From Acidobacteriota bacterium (GTDB taxonomy: Bacteria; Acidobacteriota; Terriglobia; Acidiferrales; UBA7541), in NCBI GenBank assembly GCA_013289955.1, contig JABCYZ010000002.1, positions 62,001-126,000 on the forward strand: a DNA stretch of 64,000 nt, read 5' to 3'. Below, piece by piece: positions 45,686 to 55,061 of the stretch. How positions within the stretch are numbered: the first letter of the stretch is position 1; the number at the start of each line of letters is the position of its first letter. A model generated the notes under the pieces. It saw only the letters and a program-made list of their open reading frames with translations. It was not told the origin of the DNA and ran no database searches. The position numbers and the translations under genes are program-made.

Positions 45686-48658
45686 TTGGTTTCAGAGAAA
45701 GCATCGAAGCTACGACAGTTGTTGGTGGCGGTGTGTTTTGTCGTGGCGTACGTGCTGGTGGATCGAACCACGGTAGCCTTTCAGATCTGGGCCGAAATCA
45801 GTGCCTGGTACCCGCCCACGGGGATGGCGCTCGCGGCACTCATTGGACTCGGGTGGCGTTACGCGCCGATCATCCTTCTGGCGGAGTGCATCGCGTCGGT
45901 CGTGAACTATCACCTGCCGGTACGTTCGTATTCCTTCCTCATAGGGAACGTAGAATTCATTCTGGTATATACGATGGCCGCAGTGGTTTTGCGCCGCGTA
46001 GTGAAGACCGATTGGCGTCTGCGGACCATGAGGGATGTGACCTGGCTGCTGATGGTTGCCACATGCGCTTCGTGCATTGTGGCGTTCATCGGAACGAGGT
46101 TCCTCCAGGCGGACCACCTAATTCCCGCGCAAGGGTATTTGCTCGCGACGATGAATTGGTGGGTTGGCGATGCGGTGGCGATCGGATCGATCGTGCCGTT
46201 TTCCCTGATTTACATTGCGCCGGGGCTCCGACGATACCTGGGCTACTCGGAAAGTGGAAGGACTCCGGACGAGGCCACTCGCCGAGTGGGCAGACATGAA
46301 CTGCGGGGATACGGGCGCACACTCGAAACGGGCCTGTTCGCGGCAAGCATCGTGGCGGTGCTGTGGGCGGCGCTGAGCGGGAGGTTCTCGAGCGGCAGCG
46401 AGATGTTTTACCTGCTTTTTCTCCCGTTGATACTGGTAGCCGTGCGGCGGGGATTGCGTGGAGCGACGGCAGCGATTCTGGCGCTAGATACTGGAATTAT
46501 CCTGGCGCTGCGGGTGTATCCGCGGACCTACCACGAACTGACACTGCTCCAATTCCTGATGCTGATTCTATCGCTCGCCGGGCTGGTGCTGGGAGCATTG
46601 ATCAGCGAAAGGGACGTCAGCGAGCAGAAGTTGTCGGAAGAAGAAGCGCGGATGCGGCTGCTGCTGGAATCCACGGGGGAAGCGATTTATGGAGTGGACA
46701 CCACGGGCAAATGTACTTTCTGCAACCATGCGATGCTGCGCCTCCTGCGCTACCCCTCTCAGGAAGTCCTGTTGGGAAAAAATCTGCACGACGTAATGCA
46801 CCACACGCGGCGGGACGGAACGCACTTTTCGCGGGATGAGTGCGCGGTGCACAAGGAATTCCTGGCGGGCAGAAAATTTCACGGGACGGATGAGTTTCTC
46901 TGGCGCGCCGACGGGACCAGTTTCGATGCCGAGCTTTGGTGCCACCCGGTGCTGCAGCAAGGCAATATGATCGGCGGTGTCGTGACCTTCGTGGACATTA
47001 CGGAGCGGAAAAAAGCGGAAGAAGCGTTGCGACGCGCAAAAGAAGATGCGGAAGCGGCGAACCGGGCGAAGAGCGACTTTCTGGCGAACATGAGCCACGA
47101 GATTCGAACGCCGATGAACGGGATCCTGGGGATGACGACGCTGGCGCTGGAAACGAATTTGGACGCAGAGCAGCGGGATTACTTGAGCATGGTGAAGAGT
47201 TCGGGAGAATCTCTGCTCACGCTGCTGAACGACATTTTGGACCTTTCGAAGATCGAGGCCGGCAAGCTGGACCTGGAGATCGCGGACATGTCGGTGGAAG
47301 ACTGCATTGAGGAGGCGCTGGAGCCGCTGGCGCTGAGGGCGCAGCAGAAGGGTATCGAACTGGTGTGGAATGTGGGCAGGGACATTCCGAAGGTGGTGCG
47401 GGGCGATTGCACGAGGTTGCGGCAGGTGTTCATCAATTTAGCGGGGAACGCGCTGAAGTTCACCAACAAAGGACAAGTGGCGATTTATGGGAGGCACGCG
47501 GGAACTACCGAGGGTGGATTGATGCTGGAATTCACGGTCTCGGATACGGGCATCGGAATTGCAGAGGAAAAACGCCTCAAGATTTTTGAAGCCTTCGCGC
47601 AGGCGGATATGTCCACCTCACGGCGGTACGGGGGCACGGGACTGGGGCTTTCGATCTGCGAGCGGCTGGTGAATCTGATGGGCGGCCGTATATGGGTCGA
47701 GAGCGAAGTCGGGCGCGGTAGCGAGTTCCATTTCACGATGAAGGTGTTCTGCAATGCGTCAAAGGAGAGACCCGGAACGACGCCAGACGGGACGGTGCCA
47801 CCGAAGATACCGACGATGGTGGGGCAGGTACTTGTGATCGGGCACAATTCCGTAAACCGGGAGCTGCTGGAACGCTTGCTGCCGCGGTGGAATATGAAAG
47901 CGGTGGAGGCTGCAAGCGCGAAAGATGCCTTGGTCTTGCTGAAGAGAGCACAACTCGCGGGCGAGAGGTTCTTGGCCATCATGATCGACAAGGACATGGG
48001 CAAACCGGGAGGACTTGCGCTGCTCGCGGCTTTGAGGACTTCCGCGGCCCCGGATGTGCCGGCGATTCTTGTCCATGCGCGGGCATTGGATGCAGCGGAA
48101 CGAAAACAGTGCGAGCAGGCAGGGGTAACTCGAACCATCCTCAAACCGTTTCGGCGCTCCGCGCTGTATGAAGCGCTGCAAGAATGCCTCGGAGAAGCGA
48201 AAGAAACTCGGGTTGCGGAGGCGGTGGCACCCCCAGAAGGGCAAGCGAGGTTGCGGATCTTGCTGGCGGAAGACAATATCGTGAATCAGCGATTGACTTC
48301 GCGGCTGCTGGAGAAAATGGGACACACGGTGACGATTGCCGGCAACGGGCAAATTGCGCTACGGCTCCTCGACGAAGAGGATTTCGACTTGGTGGCCATG
48401 GACATGCAGATGCCGATCATGGACGGATTGGAAGCCACGGAAAAGATTCGCGCCAGCGAGAAGAAAACAGGAAGACATGTGGCCATTGTGGCGATGACGG
48501 CAAATGCGTTCGAAGAAGACCGGGAGAGATGCCGGCAAGCCGGGATGGATGGTTATATTGCCAAACCTGTCAGTTCCAGGTCGATTGAGATGGAGATTAG
48601 GCGGGTGATGGCCGCGCAGGAGAAATTCGAGAGGCTGGAAGTTCCGGGAAGACGATAG
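45686..48658 (+). CDS. MASE1-type hybrid sensor histidine kinase with PAS and two receiver domains
   Basis: 990 residues with a TTG start placed 5-6 bases after GGGAGG; an ATG at 45682 is out of frame. About eight TM segments (15-310) fit a MASE1 sensor. A PAS domain (about 320-440) follows, then HisKA with [10 protein letters not shown] (His about 471), HATPase (about 570-690) with DTGIGI and GTGLGLS, a first receiver (about 710-835) and a second (about 855-980). The second has the full [14 protein letters not shown] and KP set (Asp about 906). The first lacks the acidic pair but retains MID and LKPF. A phosphorelay to an unknown output is likely. Confidence 0.92.
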   Translation: MVSEKASKLRQLLVAVCFVVAYVLVDRTTVAFQIWAEISAWYPPTGMALAALIGLGWRYAPIILLAECIASVVNYHLPVRSYSFLIGNVEFILVYTMAAVVLRRVVKTDWRLRTMRDVTWLLMVATCASCIVAFIGTRFLQADHLIPAQGYLLATMNWWVGDAVAIGSIVPFSLIYIAPGLRRYLGYSESGRTPDEATRRVGRHELRGYGRTLETGLFAASIVAVLWAALSGRFSSGSEMFYLLFLPLILVAVRRGLRGATAAILALDTGIILALRVYPRTYHELTLLQFLMLILSLAGLVLGALISERDVSEQKLSEEEARMRLLLESTGEAIYGVDTTGKCTFCNHAMLRLLRYPSQEVLLGKNLHDVMHHTRRDGTHFSRDECAVHKEFLAGRKFHGTDEFLWRADGTSFDAELWCHPVLQQGNMIGGVVTFVDITERKKAEEALRRAKEDAEAANRAKSDFLANMSHEIRTPMNGILGMTTLALETNLDAEQRDYLSMVKSSGESLLTLLNDILDLSKIEAGKLDLEIADMSVEDCIEEALEPLALRAQQKGIELVWNVGRDIPKVVRGDCTRLRQVFINLAGNALKFTNKGQVAIYGRHAGTTEGGLMLEFTVSDTGIGIAEEKRLKIFEAFAQADMSTSRRYGGTGLGLSICERLVNLMGGRIWVESEVGRGSEFHFTMKVFCNASKERPGTTPDGTVPPKIPTMVGQVLVIGHNSVNRELLERLLPRWNMKAVEAASAKDALVLLKRAQLAGERFLAIMIDKDMGKPGGLALLAALRTSAAPDVPAILVHARALDAAERKQCEQAGVTRTILKPFRRSALYEALQECLGEAKETRVAEAVAPPEGQARLRILLAEDNIVNQRLTSRLLEKMGHTVTIAGNGQIALRLLDEEDFDLVAMDMQMPIMDGLEATEKIRASEKKTGRHVAIVAMTANAFEEDRERCRQAGMDGYIAKPVSSRSIEMEIRRVMAAQEKFERLEVPGRR

Positions 48659-48929
48659 TGATGGGCCAGGAGTCCGCTAGCGGCGGCTCAATCGAAGAAA
48701 TTGCCTCATGGATTGCCAGTCCGGCCTGATGGGTCATCCACTCGCAGCTGATCTTGTTGCAAACCGGGTTCGTGTGTAATACAAAACACGTGGGGGGTGG
48801 CGATTTGACTCGAGGGGACCGGGCCTTCGAAATTCAGCGTGAATGACACCGGCTCTTCAGACTGGGAAAAGGGCCAAACTGTGGTGGGTGCGTCGCCGAT
48901 CGCAAGGTGACCGAACCGGAGTGAATTTC

Positions 48930-49196
48930 ATGAAGGCCGAACGCTACATATGGGCCACGATGTCCATTTTGTTTTGTCTTCTGGGCGCGGATGTATTGCT
49001 CGATTCGATTCGCCATGCGGGGCCGTACGCGGAGGTATATGTCTTGCTGGGGGCGACCCTCGCGGCGCTGGGGCTAGCTTCGCTGTGGATTCTTTTTGGA
49101 CAGTACCGGCAGGTCAGGGCGATGGCGCGGCATATGCGTCGCGGCTCGCACTTCCCGAACAGGTCGCGAGGGGATGGCAGGGCGGACAATTCCTAG
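48930..49196 (+). CDS. Small hypothetical membrane protein
   Basis: 88 residues from the ATG at 48930, with GGAG 9 bases upstream. Two hydrophobic segments (about 8-24 and 32-52), then a basic cytoplasmic tail rich in Arg and Gly. No family. The same frame is open upstream to 48843 with no better start. Probably inner-membrane; coding status is fair because the hydrophobic pattern is coherent. Confidence 0.5.
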   Translation: MKAERYIWATMSILFCLLGADVLLDSIRHAGPYAEVYVLLGATLAALGLASLWILFGQYRQVRAMARHMRRGSHFPNRSRGDGRADNS

Positions 49197-49242
49197 AAGA
49201 AGCCGCGAGAAGAACGCCCGCGACGGGATGAGTGCTGCCATA

Positions 49243-49267
49243 ATCCTTCCACGGAAGGATATTTTCT
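49243..49267 (+). terminator. Probable intrinsic terminator after the small membrane gene
   Basis: A 7-bp stem (ATCCTTC 49243-49249, GAAGGAT 49254-49260) with a CACG loop is directly followed by ATTTTCT. The stem is moderate in GC, so efficiency would be partial. Confidence 0.5.
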
Positions 49268-49327
49268 AAACCATTGTTGTTTGTGCCCGGAAGAGAGCAA
49301 TAGATCCGCTTCCCTGGAAGGTGCTGC

Positions 49328-50446
49328 GTGCCGAACCGCGCTTCAGCGGTGGAATCCATTTCGCCAGCTTTTGCACGGACGAAGCAGATGCTCTTCCGGC
49401 CATTTCGTCCTAGTTTGTGGGCACGGTTGGCGGTGGTGGCTTTGATTACCGGGGAAGCCGGAAGCGTCGGCGGCGGGAGTAGCATTCCGAACCTCAACAA
49501 CAATCGAGGCGGCGGGGATCAGCTAGCTCCTGCGGCGCGTCTTTTCAGTGAACCAGGCTGGGAGCAGATGCAGCCTTACGCGGGCTGGATCGCGCTGGGA
49601 TTGGCTGTAGGGCTGGCGGTGCTTCTCTTGTGGATCTACAGCGACTGCGTTTACCGATTTATTCTTTTGGACGCGGTAGTGAGCGGACAGTGCCGGTTGC
49701 GCGAAGGATGGCGGCGGTGGAGAGAAGCCGGGAGGCGATATTTTGTCTGGGTGGTCGGGTTCGGATTCACGTCGTTCGCCGCGGTGGGAGTGGTTGCAGG
49801 AATTCCGGTTTTGCTGGCCTATCGCGCCAGGTGGTTCGAGAAGCCGGAGGAGAATCTCGGGGCGCTGATCGGTGGAGGGATCTTGTTGGCGCTGCTCGTG
49901 ATTGCGCTCGTGGCGGCTCTTGCAATCATCGATATGCTGGGGAGGGATTTTCTGGTTCCAGTGATGGCGTTCGAACATGTGGGGGTCAGGGAGGGTTGGG
50001 AACGGCTGCTGGCAATGATGGGTAGGGAGAAATCGGCATACGCCGTGTATGTCTTGATGAAGATTGTGCTGGCAATAGGGAGCGGGATTATTTTCGCGAT
50101 CATCAATCTGATCGTGATTCTGGTTTTGTTGATCCCGCTTGGGCTGCTGGGGTTGGCGGCGTACTTCATCGGCAGCGGGCTTGGGATTGCCTGGGACCTT
50201 TCGACGGAATTGCTTCTGGGAGCGTTCGCATTGCTGGCGCTAGCTGGGATCCTTTACGTTATGGGATTTGTGTATGTACCTGGGCTGGTGTTTTTTCAGT
50301 CCTACACGCTGGAGTTTTTCGCGCCGCGTTACGGGCCCCTGGGGAGCAAGATGTTTCCCCCGAGTCCGGCACTGCCGCCGCTGCCGCCCCGTGAGCCAGT
50401 GCCGCCGGTTGCGCCGCTGGTTCCTCGGGACGCATTCCCCTCATAG
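49328..50446 (+). CDS. Multi-pass membrane protein of unknown function (DUF7544-like)
   Basis: 372 residues from a GTG at 49328 (GGAAGG about 7 bases upstream). An N-terminal amphipathic part (AFARTKQMLFRPFRPSLWARLA) is followed by about six TM segments and a Pro-rich cytoplasmic tail (PSPALPPLPPREPVPPV). I recognise the general pattern AFxRTKxxLFxPFxxxxWxRLA from soil bacterial membrane proteins grouped as DUF7544, without confirmation. Possible partner of the short gene upstream. Confidence 0.72.
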   Translation: MPNRASAVESISPAFARTKQMLFRPFRPSLWARLAVVALITGEAGSVGGGSSIPNLNNNRGGGDQLAPAARLFSEPGWEQMQPYAGWIALGLAVGLAVLLLWIYSDCVYRFILLDAVVSGQCRLREGWRRWREAGRRYFVWVVGFGFTSFAAVGVVAGIPVLLAYRARWFEKPEENLGALIGGGILLALLVIALVAALAIIDMLGRDFLVPVMAFEHVGVREGWERLLAMMGREKSAYAVYVLMKIVLAIGSGIIFAIINLIVILVLLIPLGLLGLAAYFIGSGLGIAWDLSTELLLGAFALLALAGILYVMGFVYVPGLVFFQSYTLEFFAPRYGPLGSKMFPPSPALPPLPPREPVPPVAPLVPRDAFPS

Positions 50447-50596
50447 AGCCCGAGGGGAGGCATAGTCATGCGACTGAAGAGAAGCTCGCCTCCTCGCGGA
50501 TGGAGATTCGAATAGACCTTTTCTTTGTACTCAGTCTGGCGGACTCGTCTGGGGCGCCGATGGCGCGGATCGTGGAATCAGAGCAAGCCTGCTATT

Positions 50597-50734
50597 CAGG
50601 CTGCGCTCAAACACAGGAAAACGGTTGGCGTGAGGAGTGGACCGAAGTTTGACCTCGTGACCAATTTCGAGGACCTTCTCAGTTTTGGGATCGTAGACGG
50701 GCCACTGCGGAAGACCGGGACCGTTGGGGTCGCC
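50597..50734 (-). pseudogene. Carboxylesterase type B C-terminal remnant
   Basis: Within a minus-strand open frame (50531-50932, 133 codons) the segment GDPNGPGLPQWPVYDP through about VFERS is the typical C-terminal block of type B carboxylesterases (GDPNGPGLPxWPxY...). None of the catalytic core (nucleophile elbow GESAG, His motif) is present in any frame nearby. The frame ahead of it has one hydrophobic segment and no match. It looks like the fossil end of a gene, though expression as a short membrane-associated peptide cannot be excluded. The rest of 50447-50970 has no other feature. Confidence 0.6.
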
Positions 50735-50970
50735 AGCGATCGTCCCTGAATCGATCGTCGCTTGAAGCCTGGAATCCGTCGTTGTCCGCACGGACGCGAT
50801 GCTGAAGCAGACTGAAACGAGGAGGAAAAGGAAACACGTTGTTGCGGCAGGTTTCAGGGGATCCCCCGCTTCAGACCAGAGTAGTGAGCCGGAATCGGCC
50901 AACAGAATACGCCTGAATGAGGAATGGCGCATCGGGACTGATACGAGGCGGCGGGGACGAAAGACGGGTC

Positions 50971-51237
50971 CTAGTCTTCTTCAAACATTAATTCGTCGAC
51001 GTAGCACCACATCCAGTTTTCGCCGGGTTCGAACGAGCGGATGACGGGATGATCGGTGGCGTGGAAATGCTTGGTGGCATGCTTGTTTTTCGAGGAATCG
51101 CAGCAGCCTACGTGGCCGCAGCTCAGGCAGAGGCGGAGATGCAACCAGGTATCACCCATTTTCAGGCATTCTTCGCAGCCCCTGGACTTTGGTTTTGCAG
51201 GATGTATGTGCTCGATGTGAGTGCAGGCTTCGGCCAT
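50971..51237 (-). CDS. UBP-type zinc-finger protein
   Basis: 88 residues, GAGGAG just upstream of the ATG. It is a free-standing Zf-UBP domain: ACTH near the start, RGCEEC, LCLSCGHVGCC, then KHATKHFHATDHPV with the His ligands, and WMWCYVDE at the end. In eukaryotes this domain binds ubiquitin C-termini; in bacteria the role is unknown. It starts 19 bases after the histidine kinase stop and is the third gene of the redox two-component operon. Confidence 0.93.
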   Translation of the reverse strand: MAEACTHIEHIHPAKPKSRGCEECLKMGDTWLHLRLCLSCGHVGCCDSSKNKHATKHFHATDHPVIRSFEPGENWMWCYVDELMFEED

Positions 51238-51255
51238 GTTTCTCTCCTCAGAGAA

Positions 51256-52665
51256 TTACTTCTTAGCCTGAATTGGGATGCGAACCTGAAAGCGGGTGTC
51301 GCCGGGGACAGAGGTGACACTGATCTGGCCGCCGATGTTTTTTATGATGCGGCTGACAACGTCGAGACCGAGACCGGTACCTTCGCCCACGCCCTTTGTT
51401 GTGAAAAATGGATCGAAGATGCGGGAGATCTTGTCGGGTGGAATGCCGGCGCCGTTATCGGCAATTTCCACGAGAACGAAATCGTTTTCGCGCGCCGTGC
51501 GGATGGTGAGTTTGCCGCTGCTTTTCATGGCGTCGGCGGCGTTGTCGATGAGATTCGTCCAGACTTGGTTAAGCTCACTGCCGCTGGACATGACTTTCGG
51601 AAGATCGGGGGCGTACTCGCGGATGGTGGTAATGCCGCGTTTGAGCTTGTGATTCATGATGGTAAGAGTGGTTTCGAGGCCGCGCTCGATGTCCACTTCC
51701 TGCATGGGCCCCTGATCCATGTAGGAATATTCTTTGATGGCTTTGATGAGATCGGAGATGCGGGCGGAGCTGTGTTCGAGCTCTTCGGCGATGCGTTCCA
51801 TTTCAAGAAGCGTGGCGAAGCGCGTCAGTTCGGGACCGACGGAGGCTCCAGCGGCTGCCGCGAAGGATGCGAGGTGCGTATCGGTCAAGCCGGCCTCCGC
51901 AAGCGATGGCGACAGCTTCCAGGCGTCCTCGACATTGTGCGCTTCCAGCCATGCCTGAATGGCTTCTTCGCGCTCGACGCGGGCGAACTCATCCTTGAAT
52001 TGCGCTGGTTTCAGCGTGGCGCGAATTTCTTCCTCGCGCTCAGCCAGGAGGCCACAGTCTTCGGGGCCGATCTCTGTACTGCGGGCGGCTTGGCGCAGAC
52101 GAGCCAGACAATCGCGCAAAGCAGCGGCGGAACGGCGAGCGGCGGCGGAAGGATTGTTCAGTTCGTGAGCGAGGCCTGCGGAGAGTTTGCCCAGGGCAGC
52201 GAGCTTCTCGTGCTGCTGCTCAGCGCGCGTGACGCTACGAACGCGGTCCGTGAGCAAGCCGACGAGGCGGCGAACCAGTTCCGGCAGTCTTTTGAAGAGT
52301 TCGATGAACTGGCTGACTGGAAAACCCAGGTAGTGGCAGGGGACGACGGCGCGACCTGTGACGCTGATCACTTTCAGTCGCGAAAACGGCAACATGCCGG
52401 TCACATCGCCGGCCGTTACCGTGAACACGGGGCCATCCGCGGAGCCATGCTCGGCCCTGGCTCGCATTTCACCTTCGAGCATCACCAACATGTAGTTGGC
52501 CGGGTCGCCTTCCCGCATGATGATTTCGCCGGGAGCGGAGCGGCGTTCCTCGCTAACGGAAATAAACCAAAGAAGTTCTTCGCGTGGTTGATCCTGGAAG
52601 ACAGGAATCTTGATCATTTCCGCGAGAATCTCTTCAGCATGCGACTGGGAGGGAATTTCGGTCAT
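51256..52665 (-). CDS. Cyclic-nucleotide-binding-domain sensor histidine kinase
   Basis: 469 residues, no TM segments, so cytoplasmic. A cNMP/CRP-like sensor (about 15-125: FQDQPREELLWFI, GEIIMREGDPANYMLVMLEGEM) precedes the H box AALGKLSAGLAHELNNP with His167. An unusual helical insertion of about 170 residues separates this from the HATPase (DLPKV..., LNQVWTNLIDNAADAM, IADNGAGIPP, FFTTKGVGEGTGLGL). It starts 29 bases after the stop of the response regulator-reductase gene and is likely to phosphorylate that protein's Asp62. The ligand of the cNMP domain is not known. Confidence 0.9.
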   Translation of the reverse strand: MTEIPSQSHAEEILAEMIKIPVFQDQPREELLWFISVSEERRSAPGEIIMREGDPANYMLVMLEGEMRARAEHGSADGPVFTVTAGDVTGMLPFSRLKVISVTGRAVVPCHYLGFPVSQFIELFKRLPELVRRLVGLLTDRVRSVTRAEQQHEKLAALGKLSAGLAHELNNPSAAARRSAAALRDCLARLRQAARSTEIGPEDCGLLAEREEEIRATLKPAQFKDEFARVEREEAIQAWLEAHNVEDAWKLSPSLAEAGLTDTHLASFAAAAGASVGPELTRFATLLEMERIAEELEHSSARISDLIKAIKEYSYMDQGPMQEVDIERGLETTLTIMNHKLKRGITTIREYAPDLPKVMSSGSELNQVWTNLIDNAADAMKSSGKLTIRTARENDFVLVEIADNGAGIPPDKISRIFDPFFTTKGVGEGTGLGLDVVSRIIKNIGGQISVTSVPGDTRFQVRIPIQAKK

Positions 52666-52693
52666 GCGCGTCCTGCTCTCCTGATAGGCAGGC

Positions 52694-54367
52694 TCATTGT
52701 ACTTTGGCCAGATACTGATGCATGAATTGGACGACGACGGCGCCTTCGCCGACGCCGGAGGCGACGCGCTTCACAGAACCGTGGCGGACGTCGCCGACCA
52801 CAAAGATACCCGGGACGTTGGTTTCCAGTAAGCCGGGATCGCGATCGAGCGTCCAAGAGGCGGGGCGCTTGCCGTCGCGGAGCAGGTCGGGCCCGGAAAG
52901 GATGAAGCCGCGCTCGTCGCGTTCGATGAGGTCGCCGAGCCATTGGGTGCGCGGCTGTGCCCCGATGAAAATGAAGAGGCTCGAAGCGGGGAGCTCCTTG
53001 CGCGTGCCGCTGGGCTCGCATTGCACGGTGATGCCGGTGAGGCGGGTTTCGCCCTGGACTTCGACCACGCTGGTTTGTCCCCAGACTTCGATATTGGGAG
53101 TTTTTTCGATCTGTTCGATGAGGTAGTGCGACATGGTGCTGGCGAGAGATGTGCCGCGAACGAGCATGACCACTTTATCGGCATATTTTGAAAAATGCAT
53201 CGCGGCTTGGCCGGCGGAATTGGCGCCGCCGATGATGTAGACGGTTTCGCCGCGACAAGAGATGGCTTCCGAAGTGCCGCCGCCGTAATAAACGCCAGCG
53301 CCTTGAAGGCGATCGATGCCGGGCACGTCCAGCGTGCGCCATTGAACGCCCATCGCGAGAAGCAGAGCGTTGCAGGAAATTTCGGCGCCATCGGCGAGCT
53401 TGATGAGGCGATAGGGGCCGTCGACGCGCAGGCCAACCACGTCCTGGGGGGACAGAATTTCGACGCCGAAGCGGCGGGCTTGCGCGACGGCGCGGAAAGC
53501 CAAATCGGCGCCCGATAGTCCGGCCGGAAAGCCGAGATAGTTTTCAATGCGGGAGCTGAGGCCGGCCTGGCCGCCAGGAGCTTCTCTCTCGATCATCACC
53601 GTGCGCAGGCCCTCTGATGCACCGTAGACGGCTGCGGCAAGTCCCGCGGGCCCACCGCCCACTATGGCAAGATCGTAGAAATTGGTGAGCGCGTGGGTGC
53701 GCAGGCCAACTTTGTCGGCAACTGTCGGGAGTGGAGGCTCGGCAAGCCGGGTACCGTCAGGGAATAGAACCAGAGGAAGAGTCTCCGCCTCCGGTCCGAG
53801 GGAAGCGATAAGGCTGCGAACTTCGGGATCGGTTTGTGCGAGTTCGACGTCAATCCATTGATAAGGGACCTGATTGCGCGCCAGAAAATCGCGGAGTTCA
53901 TAGGAGCGGTTGGACCAGCGAGTACCAAGAACGCGGATGCCCTCATAGAGCGGGCGGAAGGTGGAATTCCAGTCCGTAAGCAGGTCATCGATGGCGGGAA
54001 AGAGTTTCTCTTCCGGCGGGTCCCAGGGCTTCATGAGGTAATAGTGGATGCGAGCTTCGTTGATGGCGTCGATGGCGGCGGTGGTGTCCGCGTAAGCCGT
54101 GAGCAGAGCGCGCTTGGCCTGGGGGTGAATCTCCATAGCTTCGGAAAGGAAGCCGACGCCGTTCATTTGAGGCATGCGCTGGTCGGCGAGAAGCAGCGCT
54201 ACGGGATTGTTGCGAGCTTTGAGTTCACGAAGGGTCGACAGAGCGGCGCCGCCGGAACTGGCGCGCATGACGCGATAACGGTCGGAATAGTGGCCGCGGA
54301 GGTCGCGCTCGATGGCGCGCAGGACCTCCGGGTCGTCGTCGACAGTAAATAGAACGGGTTTCGGCAT
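52694..54367 (-). CDS. Response regulator fused to glutaredoxin-like and thioredoxin-reductase-like domains
   Basis: 557 residues from the ATG at 54367 (GAGGGAT directly upstream). Receiver domain about 4-125: acidic pair in TVDDDPE, phosphoacceptor Asp62 in LLADQRMP, Lys113 in MKPW. A thioredoxin-fold segment about 145-215 (VLGTRWSNRSYELRDFLARN, TLPLVLFPDGT) lacks CxxC. A TrxR-like FAD/NAD part about 230-557: AIVGGGPAGLAAAVYGA, NAD-site IIGGANSAGQAA, FAD closing FVVGDVRHGSVKRVA. Where TrxR has CATC, this reads GGGT, so dithiol exchange is not possible. This fusion family is known; its reaction is not. First gene of the operon. Confidence 0.88.
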   Translation of the reverse strand: MPKPVLFTVDDDPEVLRAIERDLRGHYSDRYRVMRASSGGAALSTLRELKARNNPVALLLADQRMPQMNGVGFLSEAMEIHPQAKRALLTAYADTTAAIDAINEARIHYYLMKPWDPPEEKLFPAIDDLLTDWNSTFRPLYEGIRVLGTRWSNRSYELRDFLARNQVPYQWIDVELAQTDPEVRSLIASLGPEAETLPLVLFPDGTRLAEPPLPTVADKVGLRTHALTNFYDLAIVGGGPAGLAAAVYGASEGLRTVMIEREAPGGQAGLSSRIENYLGFPAGLSGADLAFRAVAQARRFGVEILSPQDVVGLRVDGPYRLIKLADGAEISCNALLLAMGVQWRTLDVPGIDRLQGAGVYYGGGTSEAISCRGETVYIIGGANSAGQAAMHFSKYADKVVMLVRGTSLASTMSHYLIEQIEKTPNIEVWGQTSVVEVQGETRLTGITVQCEPSGTRKELPASSLFIFIGAQPRTQWLGDLIERDERGFILSGPDLLRDGKRPASWTLDRDPGLLETNVPGIFVVGDVRHGSVKRVASGVGEGAVVVQFMHQYLAKVQ

Positions 54368-54472
54368 ATCCCTCAGATGATCTGGAAGCGGGAATCGTTG
54401 CAACTTTCGCACCAGGTCCTGAGCTTGGGCTGATCCTCGCCGGGTCGACACGCTACAATCTTTGGGTCGACT

Positions 54473-55060
54473 ATGTCCAGTCCACTCAACGCGGCAATTG
54501 CCGGGCTCTCCTCCGAAGAGGCCTCCGCGCGCGAGTCTGCAGCGAAAGAGATTTTTGCAGCGGGGCGAGCGTCCGCCGAACACGCGGCAAAGTCCTGGCT
54601 GGGCGATACGGAATTATCCGCATTGCTGCTCGGGCCCAAGCCTGAAGCGACGGTTGGGCTGGCGGTACAGCGGGAGACCTTTTCGAAGATTCGCGCGGTT
54701 CATAGCGTGTCGCGCCTGGCCGAGGTGCCCTCGGAGCAAGATGCGGAAGAGTTTGAGCTGCACTTTCCAGATGGGGTTTCTCTGGACATTTTGACCTCTC
54801 GTGCGCCCGGCGGCGATGGAGCGATTGCGCGATATCTGGGGAAATTTGGAGAAGGGGTGCAGCAGGTGGAGTTTCGGTGCTCCGATGTGGACCGCGCGAC
54901 GGAGATTTTGAAGGAAAAATTCGGAGTCGCGGCCGTCTATCCTGAAACGAGACCGGGAGCGGATGGAACGCGCGTGAATTTTTTTCTCATGCCCATTCCG
55001 GGCGGCGGCAAAGTGCTGATCGAGTTGTGCGAATCCGCAAGAAAGCCTCGCCCCAAATAA
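54473..55060 (+). CDS. VOC-superfamily (glyoxalase/epimerase-like) protein
   Basis: 195 residues. The second half is VOC-like: VQQVEFRCSDVDRATEILKEKFG, then TRPGADGTRVNFFLMPIPGGGKVLIELCE, closest in pattern to methylmalonyl-CoA epimerase C-terminal strands. The first half has an Ala/Glu-rich helix (SSEEASARESAAKEIFAAG) and a weaker VOC-like part (FELHFPDGVSLDILTS). The usual N-terminal His ligand is not clear, so activity is uncertain. It is divergent from the response-regulator gene, and its stop is one base from the debranching-enzyme stop. Confidence 0.7.
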   Translation: MSSPLNAAIAGLSSEEASARESAAKEIFAAGRASAEHAAKSWLGDTELSALLLGPKPEATVGLAVQRETFSKIRAVHSVSRLAEVPSEQDAEEFELHFPDGVSLDILTSRAPGGDGAIARYLGKFGEGVQQVEFRCSDVDRATEILKEKFGVAAVYPETRPGADGTRVNFFLMPIPGGGKVLIELCESARKPRPK

Positions 55061-55061
55061 C

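Noticed and set aside
45682..46299. Frame starting with ATG four bases before the hybrid kinase TTG
   Set aside because: Out of frame with the MASE1 region, Gly/Arg-rich with no membrane segments; the frame from TTG 45686 gives the expected eight-helix sensor.
51049..52725. 558-codon plus-strand frame opposite the cNMP histidine kinase
   Set aside because: Low-complexity Gly/Ala/Phe/Asp composition with no family match, while the opposite strand has complete kinase motifs.
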